A stretch of 64,000 nucleotides of DNA. Origin: Rhizomys pruinosus. Its lineage: Eukaryota; Chordata; Mammalia; Rodentia; Spalacidae. Position numbers and translations under genes: made by a program. Positions within the stretch are counted from its first letter, which is position 1; every line of letters begins with the position of its first letter. Positions 46,069 to 58,083 of this stretch are shown one piece after another. Location: NCBI GenBank assembly GCA_009823505.1, contig VZQC01004719.1, forward strand, positions 1,393,444 to 1,457,443. Reading direction: 5' to 3'. Below the pieces are notes generated by a model. That model saw only the letters and a list, made by a program, of their open reading frames with translations, did not search any database and was not told the origin of the DNA.

Positions 46069-46754
46069 TTGTAGAATCCCTTAAAAATTAAAAAAAATAA
46101 ATTAAAAAATAAAAATTAAAAAAAAAGAATGCCAATGGAAAGGTCACCCATATGTTCTTCACAATCACATCCTCTTTACTTTTGATGGAGAATTCATTTC
46201 ATAAATGAAAACCAATGTAAATGATTTTAAAATGAGCAAGGAGACAATGGTATTGATTTATGCAAAGCTCATAACATAACAGGCTGAAGGGAAATCTACT
46301 GATTTATGAAATTCCTTATATTAGAAAAAAACTTCTTTGTAGGTAAACTACATATTGTTAACTCCAGGATGAACTGTGAACTTTTAGATTACAGTTCCTT
46401 TTTGCTTTGAGTTTTTCTTCATAAAATGGATATAATTATTATTGTTAAATATCAATTTAGGAGTCTGTTCTTAAAATAGGCCCAATAAACAAAATCAAAT
46501 GGTTTCACACTTGGTTATCTCTAAGTAATCAAACCGAAATTCTAAGCAAGTTAGGACATTGCCCAATAGATGATTTTCCTTTGTAAAGAAGACCTGCAGC
46601 AATCAATTATGAAGGGCCTAGGCAACCTAAGCAACAATGATGATTTCTCTTCTGTTTAACCCTTAAGTGAAAGTGACCAGAAGAAATCTGACAGCTTCCC
46701 GCCTGCTGTGTGTGTCTGTGTCTGTGAATGACTTTCTGTGTTCATGTGTCTTTG

Positions 46755-46756
<2 letters not shown>

Positions 46757-46802
<46 letters not shown>
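46757..46802. repeat. (GA)n microsatellite
   Basis: About 22 GA units. Confidence 0.97.
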
Positions 46803-46804
<2 letters not shown>

Positions 46805-48293
46805 AAAAGCACATTAAATGTCCATGTTTTTATTGGACCTACCTTGAAAAGCCTAACTAAAGTGCCAGGCCAAAAATAGCTCCTGTTTTTATACAGAATA
46901 TTACTCAACCATGAAGGATTAATAAAGCCAATTTGTTCTTTAAAACAAATTTGTTAAACTTATTTTAACTCTACTAACAACACAGTTATAATGTCGAATG
47001 TAAAAGGGCCAGGAACAGTTAATTGGTAGATTAATTTGGAATTTGTTCTTTCAACAAGAGTGTTGCTCTGATGAAAAAAATTATACCACACACTGGAAAA
47101 TCCAAGACCATTCAAACACAGAGACTGTCTTAAAGGCTAATAGAAGGGGAAAGTAGTGATTTGTGTACTGAGAGAACATCATATCCCTGAGTCAGAGATC
47201 ACTCTTTGCTTGTGGGAATTAGTATGCAGGAAAGTAATCATCTAACAGAAGAGAAACAAATGATAGGCCTTATGATGCGTTACCTGGTCAGATACAGTAG
47301 GTGCTTTTCAATGCAAGCTTGGGGAGTGAGAAACATGTGCACTGCTCAGATACAAGAAAGACACAAATATTTTAGGGAAATGAAAAAACTGAATATGCAA
47401 TGTATGTTGAGATAATAGATGTTGAAATTCTTATTGGAATTGAAGTTGAAAGGAAACAAAAATGAAAATAAACTGTTACACATTAAAAAAATGTTCAACA
47501 TCACTAATAATTAAGGAAATGCAAGTGAAAACAAATTTAAGGTATCATGTCACTCTTATATGATCAAGAAAACAAATGATACCAAATGCTGGAGAGGTTG
47601 TGGGGAAAGGGGAACACTCATCCACTTCTCTTCGGATTGTAAACTCCTACAACCACTGCGGAAAGCAGTATGGATAACTCTGAAGAGACTCAAGATGAGC
47701 TTACCACCTGAACCAGACATACCACTCTTGGGAATTTACCCACAAGACTCATCATACCCCAGAGATACATGGACAGCCATGTCCATTGCAGTTATCTTCA
47801 CAATAGCATAGAGTTGGAACCAACACAAATGCCCTCAACCAATGAGTAGATAGACAAAATGTGGTACATCTACACAATGGAATTCTAGGCAGTGGTAAAG
47901 AAAGATGGCATCATGAAATATGCAGGTAAATGGATGGAACTAGAAGGTATTATGCTAAGTGAAATAACACAGTCCCAGAAAAGAAAACGAAGAAGGGCAT
48001 CCCTCATTCATGGATGCTAGCACCAAGGACAGAGTTTTAAGGAAAACTGAGCAACATCAACATTATATTCCCCTTTCCCTGAAAGTAACTGTGCTCTGAT
48101 AAGATAAATACCTTAACAGGCTCTAGAATTAACCCACCACTTATTTTTGGACTTGGTAATCTTGGTTTATGGGTGGAGGTTATGTAGGCATATTTTAGAG
48201 TAATATAAATTTAAAAAGGAAAAAATATGAATCCTGAAATATGATATAGAAATGACAGTTTGTGTACAAATGATGTAATTTTAGTATAGTGAT

Positions 48294-48313
48294 CTAGCTA
48301 GCTAGCTAGCTAG
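48294..48313. repeat. (TAGC)n microsatellite
   Basis: Five CTAG/TAGC units just left of the LTR. Confidence 0.9.
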
Positions 48314-48316
48314 CTC

Positions 48317-48899
48317 TATCGGAATGAAACTTTGTGTGTGGCTTGAAGCAAGAACTTTTAAGACCTGTCCCAGAAGATCTCCAATTATCTGATATCTCTG
48401 TGGACATTCAGTTGCCTCTGTGAGTTATCTGCAGCAGGAACATTCGGGATATTACAGTGATTCTTGCTTCGCCCTATCTCTGCAAAGTTCCAGGACTGGG
48501 TGACTCCTTCCCTTGAGGCATTGAGCAAAATTTCGCACCTCTAGTTATCTGTTGCACAAACAGGAGCTCTGCAGCCCACCAATTAGAGCCAAGGTGGCTG
48601 GCCCCTCCCTTCTGCCTGCCCCCCACTTCCTTGTCCAGAGCACAGTGGCCCTCAATATATAGACCTCATTGTCAGAAAATAAAAAGAGTTACTATCTTCC
48701 AGGCTCTCTGCGTGTGAGTCTATTCATTGTCCTCTGGTGATCTCCTGCAGTTTTCCATCCTGCACCCCCCCTTCTTGTGAGAGAGAAGCCTAAAGACTGT
48801 TGGCTTGCAGGCAGGAGACAAGTCCTGGAGCTGAGCCAAGAAGGGAAGAACAGCATGTGGAATGCGATCACTCATGACTCAAGACATTGAACAACTACA
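48317..48899 (+). mobile_element. Solo LTR of an endogenous retrovirus (class II-like)
   Basis: About 583 bp, homologous along its length to the reverse LTR at 30595-31190 ('gcaagaactt.taagacctgt', 'tctgatatctctgt.g.cattc', 'ttgaggcattgag'). Promoter-like layout: CCAAT at 48579-48583, ATATATA at 48655-48661, polyadenylation signal AATAAA at 48678-48683. Ends ACTACA. No primer-binding site or viral gene follows, so it is a solo LTR. The left edge is placed by alignment to the other copy and the target-site duplication is unclear because it sits in a simple repeat. Confidence 0.85.
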
Positions 48900-48903
48900 A
48901 TTG

Positions 48904-48905
48904 TC

Positions 48906-48936
<31 letters not shown>

Positions 48937-48946
48937 CTATCTATCA
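48904..48946. repeat. (TCTA)n microsatellite
   Basis: About ten TCTA units with one TTTA, just right of the LTR. Confidence 0.95.
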
Positions 48947-49199
48947 TGAAGCAATACAGATAGGAGGGAACAAGAGCAGCGGAATAGGGACAGGGAACGG
49001 ACTGAAACAGTAAAATTCCACCAAGCATAATAACCTTCTGCTTTGAAATAAAACTGAAAAGAATCAGAAAAAGATACAGGGCAGGGATGTCAGGGTGCAT
49101 GAACATGGGTGGGGTAGAGGCATGGAAGACAAGATGAGTCTATATTGGACTGAGAAACGGTGTATGAAACACATAACTTCAGTAAAAAATGTTTTTAAA

Positions 49200-49628
49200 A
49201 AAGAAAAAATAAGATACTAAGACCATTGCTATTTATCCAGCAGAAAATTTCTAATTAAAATCATGCTCAAAGTAGCATTAAAAGTTATGGATATTGGGCA
49301 CATCTGAAAGTAGATCATATGTCAAAGTTCCACTTGAATCATTTCAGTTTATGACAAGACAACATTTTCGTTATTTTAAATAGCATCCAAATATGATTGT
49401 TTAGTTATCATATAGATATATTTAATTAACTCAGTAGGGATGGTGTAAGTAGGGCAAAACTGTTCTAAATTAATATGATTTAAATGAAAACATAAGTAAA
49501 GAGCAAAGAATACATATTTTTATGAAATTCAGATTTAGTCAGTATCCTAGAAGCCAACTATGCCATACTATTTTGATAATTTCTCCAACAGGTTTAAAAC
49601 ATCCCTTTCATATTACCATTTTTCTATA
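49200..49628. other. AT-rich unique sequence
   Basis: No recognised feature. Confidence 0.4.
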
Positions 49629-49639
49629 AATTAACTACA

Positions 49640-51955
49640 AGTCAAACTGATCAAAGCCATATATAGCAAACTCACTGTCAACATTATCCTAAATGGAGAA
49701 AAATTGACACCATTTCCCTTAAAGGCAGGAACCCGGCAAGGCTGCCCTTATCACCACTCCTCTTTAACATAGTGCTTGAAAAGCTTGCTAGGGAAATAAA
49801 ACAAGAGTTGGAAATTAAGGAGTACTAATCAGAAAAGAAAAAGTTAAGCTATCCCTTTTTGCAGATGATGTGATAGTTTACCTAAAGGAGGCTAAAAATG
49901 CCAAGAGAAAATTTCTATAAATGATTACGAGTTTCAGTAAAGTGGCAGGATACAAAATTAAACTGGAAAAATCAGTAGCCTTTCTTTACACCAACAATAA
50001 ACAAGTGGAGAAGGAATATAAGAAGACCTTTTCACTCACAATAGCCTCAAGAATAATAAAATACCTGTGAAGAAACGAACCAAAGATACCAAAAATCTCT
50101 ACAACAAAGATTTTAAACCCCTGAAGAAGGAGATTGAAAATGACATCAAAAGATGGAAAGATCTCACATGCTCATGGATTGGAAAAATTAATATAGTAAA
50201 AATGTCCATTTCACCAAATTGATATACAGATTCAGTGCAATCCCAATCAATATTCCCATGAGCTTCTTCATAGACTTGGAAAAAAAAATCCTTAAATTCA
50301 TATGGAAAAACAAAAGACCCATACTAGCTAAAGCAACCCTGAGTGAAAAATGCACTTCAGGGGGGATTGCTCTATCAGACTTCAAGCTATATTACAGAGC
50401 CATAGTCGTAAAGACAGCTTGGTACTGACACAAAAAAACAGACCCACTGACCAATGGAACAAAACTGAAGATCCCAAATTGAGCTCATACAATTTCAGCC
50501 ACCTCATATTTGACAAAGGGGCAAAAAATCCTCAATGGAGGAAGGATAGCATCTTCAGCAAAAGGTGCTGGCAAAATTGGATCACCATTTGCAGAAGAAC
50601 AAAATTAAACCCCTACCTCTTGCCCTGTACAAAAATCAACTCCAAGTGGACCAAATATCTCAATGTAAAACCTGAAATTCTGAAGGTGATAGAAGAAAAA
50701 AGTTGGTAACAACCTATAAGACATGGGTGTAGGAAAAGACTTTCTATATCAGACAGCAGCTGCACAGGAATAAGGTCAGCATTTGACAAATGGGACCTCA
50801 TCAAACTCAAAAGCTTCTGTACAGCAAAAGAAACAATCAAGGAAGTGAAGAGAAAACACAGAGTGGGAGGAAATCTTCATCAGTGATTCATCTAACAGAA
50901 CATTAACGTCAAGAATATATAGACTGCTCAAAAAACAAAGACATAAGAAAACAAATGACCTTCTCAAAAGATGGATTAAAGAGCTGAACAGAGGCTTCAC
51001 CAGTGAGGAAGGAAGTAAAGGTGGCTGAGAAACATCTTAAAAAGTGTTCAACATCCTTAATAATTAAGGAAATGCAAATTAAAACTATGGTCAGATATCA
51101 TCTCACTCCAATATGACTGGCTAAGATCAAGAACACAAAAGACACCAAATGCTGGAGAGGTTGCGGAGAAAGGGGAACACTCATCCCCTGTTGGTGGGAA
51201 TGTAGATTTGTACAACCATTATGGAAAGCAGTGTGGAGAACCCTTAAAAGACTCAAAATGAGCCTCCCATATGTCCCAGCCATACCACTCCTGGGTATAT
51301 ACACACAAGACTCCTCCGACTGCAATGTTTCTTGCATATCCATGTTTATTGTAGCTCTCTTAACAATAGCTAAGAGCTGGAACCAAACCAAATGGCCCTC
51401 AACTGATGAGTAGATGACAAAAATGTGGTACATCTACACAATGGAGTACTGCTCAGCAATAAAGAAAGATGACATCATGAAATTTGCAAGTAAATGGATG
51501 GAACTCCAAGCCATTATGCTAAGTGAAGTAACACAGTCCCAGAAAAACAAATGGTGAATGGTCTTCCTCATTTGTGGATGCTAACACCAAGTCACCAGAT
51601 GAAGGTCAAGCAGAAAAACATCATTGTTATATTTCTGTTTATCTGAAAGCAACTATGCTGTTATAATGTAAATCTCTTAATGGGCTCTAGAATAGATCCA
51701 CCACTTACTTTGATACTCTGTAATTACTGTATATGAGTGGAAAGTATGTATTCATATTTTAGAGAAATATAAAAATTAAAGGAGGAAAATGTGAATTCCT
51801 AAACATAAAAAGATGGAGAGAAAGATGCAGGACATTTATGGCAGAATGCATGATCTGGGGTGGGGTGGGGGAAAGGGAAAGGGAAATATGTCTAAACTGA
51901 ATTGAGAAATGATTTCTGAAATACACAAAACATCAATAAAAGCATTATAAAAAAC
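49640..51955 (+). mobile_element. LINE-1 (ORF2 from RT onwards, 3' UTR)
   Basis: Starts in the RT at 'atcaaagccatatatagc', has the GTRQGCP block and an F-A-D-D active site at 49858-49869, then the ORF2 C-terminal part over several frames (50350-50709 encodes [19 protein letters not shown]; 51231-51413 encodes RTLKRLKMSLPYVPAIPLL). 3' UTR with G-rich tract at 51857-51890 and 'aacatcaataaaag'. Frameshifts make it inactive. Confidence 0.94.
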
Positions 51956-51959
51956 TTTG

Positions 51960-52860
51960 TTTTTCCATGTGACTTTTAGGATTTTTTTTCTAATTTTATT
52001 AAGAATATTATGGGTATTTTGATTGGGATTGCACTTAATCTATTATTTTGGGTAGGATTGCTATTTTCATTATTAATTTTTCCAATCCATGAGCATGGGA
52101 GGTCTTTCCATCTTCTGGTATCTTCCCCAATCTCTTTCCTTAAAGATTTATTTATTTTTCATTGTAGAGATCTTTACTGTCTTTGGTTAGGTTTATTCAG
52201 AGATATATTTGAGGTTATCAAGAATGGAATTGCTTCCATAAACTCCTTTGCCAATTGCTTGTTACTGCCATATAGAAAAGCTACTGAGTTTTGTAGATTA
52301 ATTTTGTAATCTGCCACTTTACTGAAACTGTTAATTGTTTCTAATAATTGTCTGCTGGAAGTTTGATATCCATCAGATATAATATCATGACATCAACAAA
52401 GAGGAATAGTTTGACTTCTTTTCCACTTAGTACTCCTTTAACTTCCTTTTCTTGTTCTATTGCTCTAGCAAGAGTTTCAAGCACTATATTGAAAAGGAGT
52501 GGAAATACTGGAGAACCTTGCTGGTTCCTGATTTTAAAATCAATATTTCTAGTTTAAATCATGAATCCCTAAACATGTTTTAGAATTAACCTATAGTATT
52601 TTTTAGACTTTGTAATTTTGCTATATGTTTGGAATGCATATATGCATATTTTGAGGTAATATAAAATTAAAGGGCATAAAAAGAACAAAAAAGACTTTTT
52701 CAAAGAACTGACCAAAAAAGTAAACTTCTTCATTGTAAAAGTTTTACAAATAGACTGAGAAAAGATGCGAGATATGGTATAATGCATGACTTCTCTTTAG
52801 GGATCAGGCATAAATTTGATTAAGAAATGTATGAAATGCACCAAAGCTCAATAAAAAATT
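51960..52860 (+). mobile_element. LINE-1 with 5' inversion (twin priming)
   Basis: 51960-52545 is L1 ORF2 RT sequence in reverse (on minus: [17 protein letters not shown], then an altered active-site block F-V-D-V near 52390-52410). It is directly followed by L1 3' UTR in forward orientation, 52556-52860 ('tttagaattaacctatag', 'gactgagaaaagatgcgaga', 'aaagctcaataaaaaatt'). An inverted 5' part joined to a forward 3' part with a deletion between is the known twin-priming outcome of L1 insertion. It abuts the end of the previous L1. Confidence 0.8.
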
Positions 52861-52869
52861 AAAGAAAAT

Positions 52870-53565
52870 AAACTGTTGCCTTTAGGAAATTTAGTTATGC
52901 AGACATCCACAATGTGATTGAAAGGGTGTGTTCCCACTTTCTCCCTTCATTCTCAGTATGCATAACTCTTATTGACGGATATTATTAAGTATGACATCAT
53001 CAAAGTGATGTCTGAGATGTAGTTCATTTATGAAATATAAGTTGAGTATTTAGGTGACTTCAGACTCACTATAGGGATAAAGCTAACCTAAATAACAAAA
53101 TAATTGACTAAATATACTTATTATTAAAACTTAATATAAAAAAGATACTTCAGAATACTTTTGACATTTGTAGTATACATATGAAATTATGTTAATAAAG
53201 TAACTAAGTCATTCATTTCAAAGTTTTAACAACTTGAATTAGAATTTGGTGAAAATAAATTTTTCCAAACCACCTACCCCAGTATTTAAGTGAGTAATCT
53301 GGGCTTCTTTAGTGTTTTAAATTTACTTCAGCATTCTCTCAAGCTCTTGATTATTTCCATCCTTGCTTACCATATCACTCAGAACTGACAGTTCAGTCCA
53401 GTTTCTCTGGGAGAGTTTTATATCAATTATTTACTTGATAAACACCATCAAGTGCAAATAAGCCCTGTTTTTACCCTGGCTCTCTTGTATGTTTACATAA
53501 TACTTTGTGATGATTTGATTTCTCTGGGGGGATGTATTTGCTGGGTTTTATTTTAAACATTTTTA
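52870..53565. other. AT-rich unique sequence
   Basis: No recognised feature. Confidence 0.45.
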
Positions 53566-53569
53566 TTTT

Positions 53570-53770
53570 TGAGTATTTATGAGATAAGATCTCATTAACC
53601 TAAGCTGATTTGGAACCTACTATGGAGTTGCAAGATAAACTTGAACATCTGATCAAATTCTTTAAATCTTCTGAATGCTTAGATCATACACATGCACCTC
53701 CATACCTACTTTATGAAGTTCCCTGCCTAGATGGATAAACGCAAGCTCTCCAACTAGTTAGCCACATAAC
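53570..53770 (-). mobile_element. Old B4-like SINE
   Basis: On plus: B1-like reverse text ('gagataagatctcattaacc', 'ttctgaatgcttagatcata') then ID-like reverse text ('gcaagctctccaactagtta'). Confidence 0.45.
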
Positions 53771-53922
53771 CAACTCAATCATCATCTCTTTTGTAATTGA
53801 TTACTAGAGACTATATCCAAGAAAGAAGCAAATATGCAATGCTACCCTTTTGTACCTGCTCAGCCATAAAACTGGCCAAGAGGCATTCATTCCTGATGAA
53901 TTATTTAAGAAAAAGACTCATC

Positions 53923-54581
53923 CTATGGCAAAGATACACGAATGTTTATTGTAGCTCTCTTCACAATAGTGAAGAGCTGGAACCAACTCAAATGCCCCTC
54001 AACAAACGAGTGGATGACAAAAATGTGGTACATCTACACAATCGAGTACTATTCATCGGTAAAGAAAGATGGCTTTATGAACTTTGCAGGTAAATGGATG
54101 GAGCTCAAAGCCATTATGCTGAGTGAAATAACACAGTCCCAGAAAAACAAACGGAGAATGGTTTCCCTCATTTGTGGATGCTAACACCAAATCCCCCAGA
54201 CGAAAGGCAAGCTGAATGACATTATTGTTATATTTCTGTTTATCTGAAAGCAATTATGTTGTTATAATGTGAATCTGTCTGTCAACAGGCTCTAGAGTAC
54301 ACCCACCAATTATTTTCAGACTCTGTAATTACTGTATATGGGTGAAGAGTATGTATCCATATTTTAGAGTAATATAAAATTAATGGAGGAAAATGTGAAT
54401 TCCTAAGCATAAAAAAAGACTGAGAGAAAGATGCAGGAGAGTTATGGCAGAGTGCATGATCTGGGGTGGGGTGGGGTGGGGTGCAGGGAAGGGAAAGGGG
54501 AATATGCCTGAACTGAATTGAAAAATGATGTATAAAATACACAAAACATCAATAAAAAATAAAATGTTTACATCACAAAGA
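53923..54581 (+). mobile_element. LINE-1 (end of ORF2 and 3' UTR) with target-site duplication
   Basis: Starts at the ORF2 'ctcatcctatggcaaagata' block, includes KSWNQLKCPSTNEWMTKMWYIYTIEYYSSVKKD in one open frame (53942-54184) and ends with the G-rich tract at 54461-54485 and 'aacatcaataaaaaataaaa'. The flanks AAGAAAAAGACTCATC (53907-53922) and AAGAAAAAGGCTCATC (54582-54597) match at 15 of 16, and the left copy overlaps L1 text by microhomology. Confidence 0.9.
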
Positions 54582-54599
54582 AAGAAAAAGGCTCATCAA

Positions 54600-57500
54600 A
54601 TATACAAACATTCTTGGAGGTACTTATTGACAATACATACTACAATGAGAAATCTGTGGGGAGGCCAAACTAACCTGCAGTGAGAACATCTTTGGTTTCT
54701 AGTGTAAGCTTGTCTGGAAGCTTCTCTTCTCTCATTAAACCCTGCTTATTCTAATTTTTTCTTGTGTTATTTTCCTCTGATTTTAGACTGCAATTCAGAA
54801 ATGGAGTGCACAGCACTAAATAATGATTAAAGAAGGAAAATATTTACATAAATTTCTACTCTATTTCCTCAGTATTATTTTATTTCATACTAACCTTGAT
54901 TGACTAATATTTATAGTTTAAACATTATAAATAATGCAACCATATGTCCTATGTGTTGTCATGGAAATCATAAATATGGAACAAACTAGTCACTCTATGA
55001 TCATGACCAGTTACTATAAAATGTGGAGCTTGTATTTGTTTATATATAAATTAATATAATTTTTATTCATGTAAGATATTTGAAACAGTGTTCTTTTTAA
55101 AACCCCTTTTACCTTGTCCTAAATGAGAACATTACTTCTAATATTGCTTTGCTCTTTTCTAATTTCTTTTGAATGAATAAGCCTAACCTTTTTCAAATAT
55201 GATTACCCTATTCTTCAGTTTTACTATTCCTGTAGAATTAGATCACCTTATCAAACACAGCAGTTCAATAATAGCTTTCTTTAAATAGGTACATGAAGGT
55301 CAACTTGAGACTTCCTTCTTCACAGGGATCAAAAAGACATATGAAGTAACATCAACCCCCTAAATTCTGGTTGTCTCTAACAAAGTGGAATTTGTTTTTG
55401 TAAATAAACCTAAGTTTTTAATAGCTGGTTTAGCACAGAAAAAAAGAATCAATGAGAGAAGTGAAAGCAACTATGTCAATGAATATTAACAGTTTAGTGT
55501 TTAAAAGAGTACATAAATCCATAGCAACTATGTATTGCCATTTTAGACACCTTCTAAATCTAATTTTAATAGATGCTTATTATTTTCATATGTGATATAA
55601 TTTATTATTTCAGTAGATGCTTACCTTTAACATTTGTTTTATATAATTTCAACTAAAACAAACTACAGATATGACTATAAATAAACTGTAAGCTTATATC
55701 TCTGCACATTTTCTAAGTGCTGTGAATAGAACATGGATTGCTCATAAGTAGCAGAATGCCAAGAGTTTTCAGCTCTACCACCTGCAACAGAGTTTTTAGA
55801 AAATAATCTTTATAATTTCTCTGATGGTAGGATTGAGTAGTTTTGAACATGTCTATGAATTTCTATGTCCTGATATTTTTCTTTAAAATGGTGATGAACA
55901 TTTTTTTTGCTTTTCATGGACTGTCTTATTGACAGTAAAGACTTTAATGACATAAAATCTCATTTGAAAGTGAACTGGAATCAATTATTTTATTTCCTTT
56001 CAATTTCTAGGTTATGTTTGTTAAGTTTCAGATTGAAATGTGGCTATAGATGCCTGTGTTATCATTAGGATGAATTTCATATGAGACTATGGTATCAAAT
56101 TTACAAAGATGATTGCAAATACATATTATCTTTTCCATATTAGACCATATGGCTGCTACTCTGTGTCTTATACAATAAATAAATCAGCAGAACATGAATC
56201 TATCTGTGGAAACAATTTTGGTATGAAAACCTTACAGTAAAAGATATAAAAATTAGCCAATGAAGCACTGCTAAAATGATAGATCAAAAGTCTACCATAT
56301 TTCACATTCAGACACACTGTGACTTACAGTAATATTACATCTTAATGTCTCACTATAAATTGAGACTCTTACAAGTCAAAGTGTATTTGCCACAACCAAA
56401 TGAAAAAAGCTTATTTTATAAGTTCAAAACACTTACCTTAGCCAGGAGTTGGGGAAAAAAAAGTAAGCTTGATTGTAATATAGGATTGAATACATCTTTT
56501 CAAATTTTTATTTTTATTTATGTTGGAAACTGTCATAGAGGTATACAATTTACCTTGATCAAATCCATCTCTCACTATCTCCATCTAAATCCCTCCCAGG
56601 AACACTCAAACATGACCGTCCTGATCTTTTCCAGGTTTTGTGTAATTAACCACAGCTTTGTGAGTACATGTGTGCAATAGCTTTGACATGTCCAGAAGCA
56701 ATCATTTCAAGGCACTCCTCCCCATCATCCCCCCACCCCTTTGCAATACTTCCAAAGTCTTGGGCAGAGTGGATGGTTGATTCAGGAGTCCTATCTACAG
56801 GTGAGTACTCAGACCCCCTTATTCTCAATTCTTTGAACAATAATTCTCTGCATCAAGCACTGCCCCCTGCAATAAGAACCTTGTTTGACCTAATTATAGC
56901 ACCTTCCAGGACTATGAAAACTAGTCAGCAAGTATGTACTGTGACATATAAATTGGCCAATGAACCATTGCTTAAATGATAGGTGCTACCTAGTTATCTT
57001 TTAAAATTCTACCTAGTTATCTTTTAAAATTCTACTTACAGAAAAATATAGAATGGTTGCATGAATATATTCTCATAAGTTATCAACTTTAAAAATAAGT
57101 CCAACTATCATAAGTCAGGACAGTATTGCAGATCAGATAGCCTCTCTTTTTCTCATAACTAATACTGAACCAGAGTTATTAGAAAAGATTTCTCTGGTTA
57201 GTGTACTTAGCCCTTCAGAATGTAAGCTAACTTGCTTCCCCCTTCTCATTCAGTTCCATCCACACTCTTCCCTCCACAACACAAGAAAGTTCACTTGAGT
57301 ATATTTGCAGGTGTTTTATCTTTCCCCTAGAATTTTCCTCAAATATTCATGTTGAAACATGTGTCTGGACCCATTATTACTCCTGGTTCTTAATCCTAAT
57401 ATCACCTAAGGTATTTTCTGTCTATCCTTCTGCCTAAAATTACATCTTCATTTTCAACTTGTTATTTATTCCTTTGCTATAATATGGTTTTATTATTGAT

Positions 57501-57825
57501 GATAATAGTGTTTATTTTGTGTAATTATGGGATTTTTTTTTTGGCTACTACTATATTAGGGATATCTGATTGGTTATAGTAATAACTACTGCATAGTAAT
57601 ACTTGAATAATCTACTAAATGAATAAAATAATCATTGAATGAGTTACTGAACATATCAACACACTTAAGGTCAAGAAGGAAGAGTCACATTCATTAAGTA
57701 ATGATGCACATGGATGTGAATATGTGCTTGTGTATGTGTGTTTTTTTATTGCATATGGAAATAAAAGGATTTTCTTTTACTTATTCCTTGTCTCTCACCA
57801 CTTAGTTTTCATTTACAAAAAGTAT
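54600..57825. other. AT-rich unique sequence
   Basis: Longest stretch with nothing recognised (3.2 kb). Small items: a 23-bp tandem duplication at 56986-57031 and two related 45-bp segments (56250-56295 and 56945-56985). Open frames at 56345-56680 and 56668-56979 have no recognisable domain. Confidence 0.5.
56986..57031. repeat. 23-bp tandem duplication
   Basis: Two perfect units of CTACCTAGTTATCTTTTAAA plus ATT. Confidence 0.96.
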
Positions 57826-57830
57826 CTCCT

Positions 57831-58068
57831 GGGCTGGAGAGATAGCCTAGCGGTTAAGAGCACTGACGCTCTTGCAGAGGACCCGGGTTCGATCCCCAGC
57901 ACCCACATGGCGGCTGAGAACCGTCTGTAACTCCAATTCCAGGAGAACTCCAGTTCCAGGGGAATCCGAGACCCTCTTCTGACCTCCGCGGCATTGCATG
58001 ACACGGGTGCACAGACCTGCATGCAGACAGTACATTCATACACATACAAAAATAAATAATAAAAAAAA
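57831..58068 (+). mobile_element. B2 SINE, long form
   Basis: Complete B2 with GGTTCGATCCC B box and AATAAATAATAAAAA tail; close to the other young copies. No clear target-site duplication seen. Confidence 0.94.
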
Positions 58069-58083
58069 AGAAACTTACAGATA

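Larger units (their letters stand above)
45425..47480. other. AT-rich unique sequence with an L1 scrap and a GA repeat
   Basis: No gene recognised; contains 45995-46068 (L1) and 46757-46802 (GA repeat). Confidence 0.5.
47485..49195 (+). mobile_element. LINE-1 (end of ORF2 and 3' UTR) split by a solo LTR
   Basis: 5'-truncated in the ORF2 C-terminal part: 'tgttcaacatcactaataat', then a frame with CWRGCGERGTLIHF in which the last Cys-rich block is altered (FSSDCK). The 3' UTR continues to about 48316, is interrupted by the LTR, and resumes at 48900 with tetranucleotide repeats and 'gaagcaatacagataggagg', matching 12250-12510. Ends near 'acttcagtaaaaaatg'. Confidence 0.9.
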
